In this document: in pieces, positions 14,964 to 21,234 of the stretch
Layout: each line of letters begins with the position of its first letter
Position numbering within the stretch: position 1 is the first letter of the stretch
Source of the DNA: Clostridiales bacterium
GTDB lineage: Bacteria > Bacillota > Clostridia > Oscillospirales > Oscillospiraceae
Reading direction: 5' to 3'
Assembly: GCA_019418025.1 (NCBI GenBank)
Contig: DYCR01000018.1
Location: 1-21,234, forward strand
DNA: 21,234 bases
Program-made: the position numbers and the translations under genes
Notes under the pieces: model-generated
What the model saw: the letters and a program-made list of their open reading frames with translations, nothing else
Told to the model about the DNA's origin: nothing
Databases searched by the model: none

Positions 14964-15039
14964 GCGGGTGTAGCTCATCCGGTAGAGCGCCACCTTGCCA
15001 AGGTGGAGGTAGCGAGTTCGAGCCTCGTCACCCGCTCCA
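14964..15039 (+). tRNA. tRNA-Gly(GCC)
   Basis: 76 nt with a full cloverleaf. Acceptor GCGGGTG/CACCCGC, D-stem GCTC/GAGC, anticodon stem CCACC/GGTGG with loop TTGCCAA (anticodon GCC at 14997-14999), T-stem GCGAG/CTCGT with loop TTCGAGC, discriminator T and an encoded CCA (15037-15039). It is a single-gene unit with its own promoter and terminator. Confidence 0.97.
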
Positions 15040-15070
15040 AAGACCCCAACAGTTTGTTGGGGTCTTTTTT
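15039..15070 (+). terminator. Intrinsic terminator of tRNA-Gly
   Basis: Stem AAAGACCCCAAC/GTTGGGGTCTTT with a 5-nt loop and a T-run, starting immediately at the tRNA 3' end. Confidence 0.9.
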
Positions 15071-15133
15071 CGTATATAAGAAACCCACCGGATCAGCCGG
15101 TGGTTCCCCAAGGTCTTGCAGTCTTGTGAGCAG

Positions 15134-15173
15134 AAGTCCCCGAACGGATTTGTGATCCGATCGGGGACTTTTT
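15134..15173. terminator. Second terminator-like hairpin between tRNA-Gly and LysR gene
   Basis: Outer stem AAGTCCCCGA/TCGGGGACTT (15134-15143, 15161-15170) and inner stem CGGAT/ATCCG. The T-run follows on the plus strand only. The minus strand, where the LysR gene ends 8 nt away, has the hairpin but no U-tract. A smaller hairpin (CCACCGG/CCGGTGG) lies at about 15085-15104. It could serve mainly as a backstop for plus-strand transcripts. Confidence 0.7.
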
Positions 15174-15180
15174 GCATTGT

Positions 15181-16056
15181 TTACAGAAGCTCCTGAAAAA
15201 TCGCCTCGTACTCCTTGGAAAAAATGCTGTCCTTATTCCAGATAAAGGTGAAGTCGTGGCTCAGGCGGAAATCGTCCAGTGGGATCTGAACCAGTGTGCC
15301 GTTATCGATCTCCTGCTGAACGGCGGCCTTGTATAAAAAGGAGATGCCGCAGTCCTGAAGCAAAAGGGAAACGATGGTGTGGATATTTCCCACCTCCACC
15401 AGATTGGAGAAATTCAGGATGGACATATTTTTTAAAGCCAGTGCCCGGGTCAGGATGGCTCTGGTGCCGGAGCCCGGTTCGCGGATCAGCAGACGCTCTC
15501 CGGTCAGATCCTGCATGCAGCGGATGGGCTTGGAGAATACATGATCTCGGGATGCAACGGCGATGTATTCCTCGGTGCGATAGACCCGGGTCTGGTATTG
15601 CTCCTGCTTGAAATAGCCCTCGACGATGGCAAAATCCAGATTTCCCTCGTACAGCTCCGACAGCAGAGTTTTTGTGTTGCTGTAACGGATGTGGAAATCC
15701 GTGTCCGGATGTGCCTTGAGGAATTTTCCCAGTGATGGCAGGATGGCGTATTCTCCGATGGTCATGGTAACGCCGAAGGTCAGCACCTTTTTGCCGGAGA
15801 GGCTTTCCTTCATCCGCTTTTTGATGGTGTTTTCATCGTTTCTCATGGACTCAAGGCTTGAGCGCAGGATCTCCCCTGCCGGTGACAGGGTCAGGTTTTT
15901 TCGCTCCCGCACAAACAGCGGGGCGTCGAATTTCTGCTCCAGATATTTGATGTGCTGAGAGACGGCAGGCTGTGTCAGGTTCAGCGCCTCGGCGGCACGG
16001 GTGAAGCTCATGTATTTGCATACGGTCAAAAATGTCTCCATGCGAAAATCCATCAT
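15181..16056 (-). CDS. LysR-family transcriptional regulator
   Basis: DNA-binding regulator with an effector-binding domain. The start is set at 16056 by AGGAGG 7 nt upstream, giving 291 residues; the longer open frame to 16110 adds sequence unlike the family and would overlap the promoter. The N-terminal winged helix-turn-helix is clear (METFLTVCKYMSFTRAAEALNLTQPAVSQHIKYLEQKF, with FVRERKNLTLSPAGE as the wing). Residues about 90-291 form the periplasmic-binding-protein-like LysR substrate domain (FGVTMTIGEYAILPSL, DFAIVEG, LLIREPGSGTR). The effector is not readable. It is divergent from a thioredoxin-reductase-like gene with a shared control region, the usual arrangement for a LysR target. 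Confidence 0.93.
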   Translation of the reverse strand: MMDFRMETFLTVCKYMSFTRAAEALNLTQPAVSQHIKYLEQKFDAPLFVRERKNLTLSPAGEILRSSLESMRNDENTIKKRMKESLSGKKVLTFGVTMTIGEYAILPSLGKFLKAHPDTDFHIRYSNTKTLLSELYEGNLDFAIVEGYFKQEQYQTRVYRTEEYIAVASRDHVFSKPIRCMQDLTGERLLIREPGSGTRAILTRALALKNMSILNFSNLVEVGNIHTIVSLLLQDCGISFLYKAAVQQEIDNGTLVQIPLDDFRLSHDFTFIWNKDSIFSKEYEAIFQELL

Positions 16057-16102
16057 AGGGAAACCTCCTGTGGTGATTCTGGGGGATGGCAGGTTATCTG
16101 GC

Positions 16103-16143
16103 ATTATCATAACAAAAACTTATGAGAATATCAATTATCATAA
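16103..16143. promoter_or_regulatory. Probable LysR operator
   Basis: Two copies of ATTATCATAA (16103-16112, 16134-16143) and an inverted repeat TTATGA (16120-16125)/TCATAA (16138-16143). They overlap the LysR promoter and end just before the -35 of the divergent gene. Interrupted dyads with AT-rich arms (T-N11-A type) are typical LysR sites; binding is inferred. Confidence 0.5.
16106..16134 (-). promoter_or_regulatory. Sigma-A promoter of the LysR gene
   Basis: Minus strand -35 TTGATA (16134-16129), 17-nt spacer, -10 TATGAT (16111-16106). It is overlapped by the putative operator, consistent with autorepression. Confidence 0.65.
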
Positions 16144-16144
16144 T

Positions 16145-16173
16145 TTTACAAAATGCTGCAAAGGATATATAGT
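16145..16173 (+). promoter_or_regulatory. Sigma-A promoter of the thioredoxin-reductase-like gene
   Basis: -35 TTTACA (16145-16150), 17-nt spacer, -10 TATAGT (16168-16173), just beyond the operator repeats: a suitable position for LysR activation. Confidence 0.7.
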
Positions 16174-16211
16174 GAAGATACAAAATCTGAAAACGCAAAT
16201 GGAGGTAACAT

Positions 16212-17111
16212 ATGATGTACGATATTATGATCATTGGAGCCGGCCCTGCCGGTATCAGCGCAGGGATCTACGCGGTCAGCCGTGGCAAGAAAACCGTGAT
16301 TCTGGAGCAGAATGAGGTGGGTGGCTTGATCGGCAAGGTGTCTACGGTCACCCATTATGCCTCCGTTGCAGAGGCAGAGAGCGGAAAGATGTTTGCCCGC
16401 AGACTGGAGGCTCAGGCTAAGAATGCCGGTGTTGAGATTGTGAAGGCGAAGGTGACCAAAGCGGAACTGACAGGCGAGGTCAAGCAGCTGCACACCGCTC
16501 AGGGCGTATTCTCCGGTCGGAGAGTGATCCTTGCAAACGGCACCTCCCCCAGAAAGCTGGGCATCCCCGGGGAAGCGGAGCTTGCGGGCAAGGGTATGTC
16601 CATGAATGCGGCACGGGATGCAGAGGCCTATCAGGGAAAGAGCGTTTACGTTGTGGGCGGCGCAGACGGTGCGGTCAAGGAGGCACTGTATCTGTCGAAA
16701 TATGCTGCAAAGGTCACCATCATTCATTTTGAGCCCCAGCTGGGCTGCATTGCCGAGTTCAGAGAAAAGGTCAGCAAGACCCCCAATATCGTGCTGCACC
16801 TGAATGCCCGTCTGCACGGTGTCTACGGAGTGGATCGGGTGGAGTCTCTGGAGATTGCGGATGAAAATACGGGGGCGATCGAGACGGTCGAGGACCCGGG
16901 CTGCGGGATCTTTGTGTATGCCGGAACGACACCCAATACAGAACTCTATGGCCAGCTTGCCTTGAAGGACGGGTTCATCTGTGTCAACGAGAAGATGGAG
17001 ACATCTGAGTCCGGCGTGTATGCCGCGGGTGATATCTGCGTCAAGCAGGTGCGCCAGATCTCCACTGCCGTGGCAGACGGGACCATTGCGGCAATCAATG
17101 CGGCGATGTGA
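16212..17111 (+). CDS. Thioredoxin-reductase-like FAD/NAD(P) oxidoreductase lacking CxxC
   Basis: A 299-residue two-dinucleotide-domain flavoprotein of the TrxB fold. FAD motif IIGAGPAGISAGIYA (7-21), second dinucleotide motif VYVVGGADGAVKEA (145-158; the usual GGGDSA is GGADGA), and the C-terminal FAD motif GVYAAGDICVKQVRQISTA. In true thioredoxin reductases the CATC disulfide lies just before the second dinucleotide motif (CATCDGxx). The matching place reads NAARDAEAYQGKS, residues 132-140, so both cysteines are gone. It is therefore unlikely to reduce thioredoxin in the usual way; ferredoxin-NADP reductase-like or other flavin chemistry is possible. GGAGG is 6 nt before the first of two ATGs. 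It is divergent from the LysR gene, which probably controls it. Confidence 0.88.
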   Translation: MMYDIMIIGAGPAGISAGIYAVSRGKKTVILEQNEVGGLIGKVSTVTHYASVAEAESGKMFARRLEAQAKNAGVEIVKAKVTKAELTGEVKQLHTAQGVFSGRRVILANGTSPRKLGIPGEAELAGKGMSMNAARDAEAYQGKSVYVVGGADGAVKEALYLSKYAAKVTIIHFEPQLGCIAEFREKVSKTPNIVLHLNARLHGVYGVDRVESLEIADENTGAIETVEDPGCGIFVYAGTTPNTELYGQLALKDGFICVNEKMETSESGVYAAGDICVKQVRQISTAVADGTIAAINAAM

Positions 17112-17183
17112 TCTGCCTGAAGCGGAAGAAAGGTTTCTGCCGGAGCGTATGGACTGATTCGCAGGACCAAGATGCATAAGCGC

Positions 17184-17227
17184 AAAAAGCACCCCACCGG
17201 TCTGTGGATACCAGACGGGTGGGGTGC
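17184..17227 (-). terminator. Intrinsic terminator of the apbE-rnf operon
   Basis: Minus strand 16-nt arms GCACCCCACCCGTCTG and CAGACCGGTGGGGTGC pair with one mismatch, followed by TTTTT; 23 nt after the last stop codon. Confidence 0.88.
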
Positions 17228-17250
17228 AGCTGTTTCTATCGGGAAGAGGC

Positions 17251-17688
17251 TTACAGCAGGATGCCGGTAAAGCATTGGCTGGCAAGCCACAGGGACAGGG
17301 CCGAGATCAGCAGTGCGCCGTGGGCCTCGGGACCGGACTGGATGCGGTCAACAATAGAGCTGAACAGCCATGTGGTGACGGTGAATACGGCACTGCCGAT
17401 CAGGGCAAGCTTCAGTGCCTGCATGCCGGCGGCATAGCCTGCGGCCAGAGGCAGCAGCCCGAAGGTCAGGGCCGAAAGCAGGGCGATGCACACATAGCAG
17501 CGCTTGGCCCCAGGGGCAAGGTAATGCTCTGCGATCAGCACCAGCAGAGTCAGCGCCACCAGATTGGGAATGTTGATCTGAGGCAGGATGACAATGGGTG
17601 CAAAGGTGTTTACAAGGATGAATACCAGCAGGGTCAGCGCAACGGCAGCACTCAGCAGGGAATTCAGAGCAAAGGTTCTTTTCTTCAT
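17251..17688 (-). CDS. Small polytopic membrane protein at the rnfE/rnfA position
   Basis: 145 residues with four or five hydrophobic segments (about 8-35, 41-57, 64-84, 88-112, 124-144). The ATG at 17688 has GGAGG 8 nt upstream and the gene begins 6 nt after rnfG ends, so it is in the operon. I do not recognise the family with confidence. The tail RIQSGPEAHGALLISALSLWLASQCFTGILL vaguely recalls the end of RnfA/RnfE proteins, where the chain finishes with a Pro-Gly-Ala-rich helix, but those are about 190-230 residues long and this protein lacks their conserved N-terminal half. Three cysteines (64, 67, 139) are present; Cys64 and Cys67 form a CxxC at a membrane boundary. It could be an accessory or a reduced Rnf membrane subunit. 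Confidence 0.75.
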   Translation of the reverse strand: MKKRTFALNSLLSAAVALTLLVFILVNTFAPIVILPQINIPNLVALTLLVLIAEHYLAPGAKRCYVCIALLSALTFGLLPLAAGYAAGMQALKLALIGSAVFTVTTWLFSSIVDRIQSGPEAHGALLISALSLWLASQCFTGILL

Positions 17689-17693
17689 ATCGG

Positions 17694-18233
17694 TCAACCT
17701 CCCCAGGATGTGGCGCTGGAGGAGCTGTCTGCTCCGGTCACGAATGCGACGGCAGAGTTGACCCCTCGGGCAATGGCTTTGGATGTAACGGTGGCGCCGG
17801 TCAGGCTGTCCACATTTACACCGATCTCGGCGGTTTCATCGGTGTTGAGGAACTGAACCAGAAATTTGTAGTCGGTCAGCGCCTGCGCACCCAAGCCGTA
17901 AGTCTCGTGCATCTGCTGAACCTGCATACCCATGACGATGCCGTCGTTATCCACGCCCACAAGCATAGCGATATCGCCTGCATAGCCCGGTGTCACCACA
18001 AAGACGGCGTAGCCTGCATCGGACTTGTAGGTGGAGCGGATGTTTTTATCCTCGCCGGTGTAGGGCTCCAAGGTAAATTCGGTGCTTCCGGGCAGGACGG
18101 TGTGCATTCTGTTGGAAAGATAGGCCTCTTCAGATTCTCTGCGGATGCCGGAGGTGGCCTTGCTTGCGCCGAACAGCACCACTGCGCACAGGAGCGTGAT
18201 CAGAAGCGGAGAGAGGATCTTTGTTTTTTTCAT
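17694..18233 (-). CDS. rnfG: Rnf electron transport subunit G (covalent-FMN protein)
   Basis: Membrane-anchored flavoprotein that carries electrons on the outer side of the Rnf complex. 179 residues: one N-terminal membrane helix (8-24) and an FMN-binding domain. The flavinylation site is a perfect D-x-x-T-G-A-T motif (DSLTGATVTSKAI, Asp142 to Thr148), where ApbE attaches FMN to Thr148. The upstream GYAGDIAMLVGVDNDGIVMGMQVQQMHETYGLGA stretch is also typical. The start ATG (18233) overlaps the rnfD stop by 4 nt (ATGA); the AGAAGGGAG Shine-Dalgarno is inside rnfD. Confidence 0.93.
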   Translation of the reverse strand: MKKTKILSPLLITLLCAVVLFGASKATSGIRRESEEAYLSNRMHTVLPGSTEFTLEPYTGEDKNIRSTYKSDAGYAVFVVTPGYAGDIAMLVGVDNDGIVMGMQVQQMHETYGLGAQALTDYKFLVQFLNTDETAEIGVNVDSLTGATVTSKAIARGVNSAVAFVTGADSSSSATSWGG

Positions 18234-19174
18234 GGAGTTACTCCCTTCTTCACACCGAAGCGGCGGGGCGCAGTGCAGCGGTCCAGCGTCCAAGTCAGTG
18301 CATTCATCAGTAAGATCGCATAGGTGACACCCTCGGGATAGAGCCCGTAGTAACGGAACAGGACCGTCAGCACGCCGCAGCCGATGCCGTATAGGATCTG
18401 TCCCACCGGGGTGACAGGGGAGGTGGCGTAGTCAGTTGCCATAAAGATGGCACCGAGCATCACGCCGCCGCCGGTCAGGCTGTAAAGCATCCATTGCAGG
18501 GGAGCATCGGTCTTATGGAACACCAGTGTGATCAGGGCCACGCTGCCAAGATACGCCAGAGGGATGCGGGGGGAGATGACCTTGCGGGCCACCAGATAGA
18601 TGCCGCCAAGCAGCAGGGCCAGTGTGCTGACCTCGCCGATGCACCCGGGGATGTTGCCGAGGAACATGTCGGTCAGGCTTTCCTCGGGAAGTGCAGGCAT
18701 GACCATGTGGTGCAGCGGTGTGGCGGCGGTGACGCCGTCCACGCCCAGTGCCTGAAAACGTACCATAGATACCGGCCAGATGACCATCAGCAGGGCTCTG
18801 GCGGTCAGGGCGGGGTTGAAGATATTCTGCCCCAAGCCGCCGGTCATCAGCTTGACCACAACGATGGCGAACACACTGCCGACAGCGGCCTGATACAGGG
18901 GAATGGAGGCCGGCAAGGTCATGGCCAGCAGAAGGCCGGTGACGATGGCGGAGCAGTCAGGCAGTGTATTGCGCTTTTTGGTGAGCAGCGCGTAGAGCCA
19001 TTCGGCTGCCACGGCAGAGACGATGCTGACGGCCACCACCAACAGGCTGCGCAGGCCCAGTACCCACGTGCCGACAGCCAGTGCCGGAAGCAGGGCGATA
19101 CATACATCCAGCATCAGCCGGCTGGAACGGAAATCTCCACGGATATGAGGAGAGGAAGCTACGGTCAGATTCAT
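18230..19174 (-). CDS. rnfD: Rnf electron transport subunit D (membrane flavoprotein)
   Basis: Integral membrane subunit of the Rnf complex (NqrB/RnfD family) with covalent FMN. 314 residues and about nine membrane segments; the conserved block GGLGQNIFNPALTARA is at 112-127. The flavinylation region is DGVTAATPL (146-154), so the acceptor is Thr152; the usual motif is (S/T)GAT, here TAAT. The start is fixed by the 4-nt overlap with rnfC (ATGA, 19171-19174) and by GGAGG 9 nt upstream; the frame continues upstream inside rnfC but that part is a shadow. Confidence 0.93.
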   Translation of the reverse strand: MNLTVASSPHIRGDFRSSRLMLDVCIALLPALAVGTWVLGLRSLLVVAVSIVSAVAAEWLYALLTKKRNTLPDCSAIVTGLLLAMTLPASIPLYQAAVGSVFAIVVVKLMTGGLGQNIFNPALTARALLMVIWPVSMVRFQALGVDGVTAATPLHHMVMPALPEESLTDMFLGNIPGCIGEVSTLALLLGGIYLVARKVISPRIPLAYLGSVALITLVFHKTDAPLQWMLYSLTGGGVMLGAIFMATDYATSPVTPVGQILYGIGCGVLTVLFRYYGLYPEGVTYAILLMNALTWTLDRCTAPRRFGVKKGVTP

Positions 19175-20481
19175 TGGCTTTTGGCCTCCTTCAGCAGTTG
19201 TTTTCCCTTGCGGAAATACTCCACAAGAGGCAGCTTGCCGGGACATGTAAAGGAACAGCTGCCGCATTCGATGCAGTCGGTCAGATTCAGCCGCTCCAGC
19301 TGATCGACCCGCCGGACCTTTGCGTAGCGGTACATGTAAAGGGGCTGCAGATGCATGGGACAGACGGAAACGCACTTGGCACAGCGGAGGCATACCGGGT
19401 TTTCGGCGGCACCGTTGTGATCCTTCAGCAGGCACAGCACGGAGTTGGTGGCCTTGACAATGGGGACGGACAGGTCATCCTGTGCCACACCCATCATGGG
19501 GCCGCCGCTGATGACACGCTCGGTGCGGTCGTTCAGACCTCCGGCGATCTCGATCAGATCCCGGAAGGGGGTGCCGATGCGGACGATGAAATTCTGGGGG
19601 GTGTTGATGGCTTCGCCGGAGACGGTGACGATACGCTGAATCAGGGGCATGCCCAAGCGAACGGCACGATAGATGGCGGCGAAGGTGGAGACATTGAACA
19701 CGGCACAGCCCACATTGGCAGGCAGCTTGCCGGGAGGCACCTGACGGCCGGTAACGGACTGGATCAGCTGCTTTTCAGAGCCCTGCGGATAGCGGGTGGG
19801 CAGCACGGTCAGCTCGATACCGGGGTAGCGGTCCAGCATGGAGCGGAGCTTTTCGATGGCGGCGGCCTTGTTGTCCTCGATGGCAAGGACGGTGCGCTGA
19901 CATTGCAGGATGTGCCGCAGGATGAGCATGCCCTCCAGTACGTGGTCGGGGTTGGTCCGCAGGAGCATGTCATCGGCGGTGATGTAAGGCTCGCACTCGC
20001 AGGCGTTGGCGATCAGCGTGTCGGCGTGTCCGATGGCGGACAGGGCCTTTACATCGCCGGGGAAAGCCGCGCCGCCCATGCCGACGATACCGGCCTGACG
20101 GATGGTATGCAGCAGCTGATCGGAGTCAAGCTGCTCCAGAGGAGTGTCGTTTAACTGATAGTCGATGGTCGCATCCTGAAAATCGTTTTCGATGACGATG
20201 GCGCAGACGGTCTGGCCGTTGGGATGGGGACGGGGCTCGATGGCGGAGACGGTGCCGGATACGGATGCATGGACGGGCACGCAAAGACCGTCGCCGTCGC
20301 CGATCATCTGACCGCGCAGGACCCGGTCACCCACCTGCACCAAGGGCTTGCAGGGGCTGCCGATATGCTGGCAGAGGGGGATGATGACCTGCTTGGGGGT
20401 CACCGGATCGGCAGGTATGGTATCGGCGGACATCTCCTTGCGGTAGGCAGGGTGGATTCCGCCAAAAAACAGTTGCTTCAT
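19171..20481 (-). CDS. rnfC: Rnf electron transport subunit C (NADH/Fe-S subunit)
   Basis: Peripheral cytoplasmic subunit that passes electrons between the Rnf membrane part and NAD. 436 residues: N-terminal RnfC barrel/lipoyl-like part (GGIHPAYRKEMSADTIP, VHASVSGTVSAIEPRPHPNG), the NADH/FMN-binding region GIVGMGGAAFPG with the ANACECEPYIT block, then the SLBB region. Two 4Fe-4S motifs are complete: Cys364, 367, 370, 374 and Cys403, 406, 409, 413, so electron transfer competence is kept. GAGG lies about 8 nt before the ATG. It is 21 nt after apbE and overlaps rnfD. Confidence 0.95.
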   Translation of the reverse strand: MKQLFFGGIHPAYRKEMSADTIPADPVTPKQVIIPLCQHIGSPCKPLVQVGDRVLRGQMIGDGDGLCVPVHASVSGTVSAIEPRPHPNGQTVCAIVIENDFQDATIDYQLNDTPLEQLDSDQLLHTIRQAGIVGMGGAAFPGDVKALSAIGHADTLIANACECEPYITADDMLLRTNPDHVLEGMLILRHILQCQRTVLAIEDNKAAAIEKLRSMLDRYPGIELTVLPTRYPQGSEKQLIQSVTGRQVPPGKLPANVGCAVFNVSTFAAIYRAVRLGMPLIQRIVTVSGEAINTPQNFIVRIGTPFRDLIEIAGGLNDRTERVISGGPMMGVAQDDLSVPIVKATNSVLCLLKDHNGAAENPVCLRCAKCVSVCPMHLQPLYMYRYAKVRRVDQLERLNLTDCIECGSCSFTCPGKLPLVEYFRKGKQLLKEAKSQ

Positions 20482-20502
20482 TCTGGTACCTCACTTGCAT
20501 TT

Positions 20503-21234
20503 CTAGGTTCGGATCAGATCCCGGAAGCCGGGACTGTAATAGGAGTTGTTCTGTGCATCGACCCACATGGCCTGTGCATCGAACTGGGGCAGCAGGGCCT
20601 GACCCTGCTCCAGAGGGAGCAGGAACAGGGCGGTGGAAAGGGCATCGGCAATGCCGGAATCGGCACAGACCACGGTGACCGACCGCCAGTATTCCGAGGG
20701 AAACAGCGTATCGGGGTCGATGATATGGTGGTAGGCCTTACCGTTGACGGTGAAATAACGCTGATAGTCACCGCTGGTGACAACGCTGCCGTTTTCCACA
20801 TAAATGGTGTGCAGGTATTTGCTCTGGTCGTTGGGGTCGGTGACACCCACCACCCATGGCGAACCCTCGTCATCCTTCGGTCCGGTGGCACGGACGTTGC
20901 CGCCCACGCTGATCAGCAGACCGGAGGGGGCGGTCCTTGCCACCTGCTCGGCAGACCATCCCTTTGCGATGGCACCGACGTCCAGTCGGGCCTGAGGATC
21001 GGTCAGATAGACGGTGGAGGCCTCGGCATCGATGACCAAGGCATCCAAATCAACGTGTTCGGCGGCATTCTTCAGTGCATCCGTGTCCGGCAGCCGGGCG
21101 TTCAGGGGATCGTCGGTGCTGCGGGTGCGTGCATCATGCCAAAGGCTCAGGACGCTGCCCATGGTGACATCCACCTTGCCCTGATGGTATTCCATCAGGG
21201 CATCGTGGACGCTCTGGGCCTTTTCCTGAAAGGC
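20503..21234 (-). CDS. apbE: FAD:protein FMN transferase ApbE (5' end outside window)
   Basis: Attaches FMN from FAD to a threonine of flavinylated proteins such as RnfG and RnfD; it usually acts on the outer side of the membrane. Only the C-terminal ~243 residues are in the window; the frame runs off the edge at 21234, so the signal peptide and start are not seen. Conserved segments: GSVLSLWHDA, LDVGAIAKGWSAEQV, LLISVGGNVRATGP, VTSGDYQRYF, YHHIIDPDTLFP (Mg and FAD binding) and ADALSTALFLL. It is the first seen gene of apbE-rnfC-rnfD-rnfG and its product is expected to flavinylate RnfG Thr148 and RnfD Thr152. Confidence 0.94.
   Translation of the reverse strand, partial: AFQEKAQSVHDALMEYHQGKVDVTMGSVLSLWHDARTRSTDDPLNARLPDTDALKNAAEHVDLDALVIDAEASTVYLTDPQARLDVGAIAKGWSAEQVARTAPSGLLISVGGNVRATGPKDDEGSPWVVGVTDPNDQSKYLHTIYVENGSVVTSGDYQRYFTVNGKAYHHIIDPDTLFPSEYWRSVTVVCADSGIADALSTALFLLPLEQGQALLPQFDAQAMWVDAQNNSYYSPGFRDLIRT

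Noticed and set aside
17251..17688. Calling the small membrane protein RnfA or RnfE
   Set aside because: It is too short and lacks the conserved N-terminal blocks; only the C-terminal tail shows a vague resemblance, so it is left unnamed.

Overview
The window looks like a chromosomal segment of a spore-forming, Gram-positive anaerobe of the Clostridia, probably Oscillospirales/Ruminococcaceae-like. This is an inference from gene content: spoIID, a YtvI-type membrane protein, an infC-rpmI-rplT operon behind an attenuator, a PheB-type ACT protein, and an Rnf/ApbE flavoprotein operon. It also fits the fairly GC-rich coding sequence and consensus sigma-A promoters with clear Shine-Dalgarno sites. 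No phage, transposase, CRISPR array or plasmid gene was seen. Most genes are housekeeping.

Layout. (1) 1-148: two tRNA-Arg(CCU)-like sequences on the minus strand behind a strong promoter; one is chimeric at the window edge and one is degenerate. (2) 397-1524: prfB (RF2), without the usual programmed frameshift. (3) 1748-3068 (minus): infC-rpmI-rplT with a leader/attenuator, infC apparently starting at AUA. (4) 3142-5663: pheB-like ACT regulator (minus), divergent from ytvI and an RluA/RluD-family pseudouridine synthase (plus). (5) 5913-8579 (minus): trmL-pgk-tpiA. (6) 8796-9143 (minus): small lipoprotein. (7) 9315-10953 (plus): thiI overlapping pncC/cinA-C. (8) 11089-11961 (plus): lipoprotein polysaccharide deacetylase, convergent with a large membrane-anchored TPR/LRR protein (12020-13741, minus). 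(9) 13896-14894: spoIID, then tRNA-Gly(GCC). (10) 15181-17111: LysR regulator divergent from a thioredoxin-reductase-like flavoprotein lacking its redox CxxC. (11) 17251-21234 (minus): apbE (cut by the window end)-rnfC-rnfD-rnfG-small membrane protein, closed by a terminator.

Points that stand out. First, two copies of a structured intergenic repeat (1561-1679 minus, 5699-5871 plus) share a 35-nt core with only two differences and a hairpin kept by compensatory changes; both lie between convergent genes. The second copy is flanked by an exact 29-bp duplication of a palindromic hairpin. Second, the Rnf operon has the C, D and G subunits and the flavin transferase ApbE, but rnfE, rnfA and rnfB are absent where they would normally follow; a 145-residue membrane protein of unknown family occupies that place. 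Third, the translation genes show atypical control points: a frameshift-free prfB, and an infC with a probable AUA start behind a terminator/antiterminator leader.
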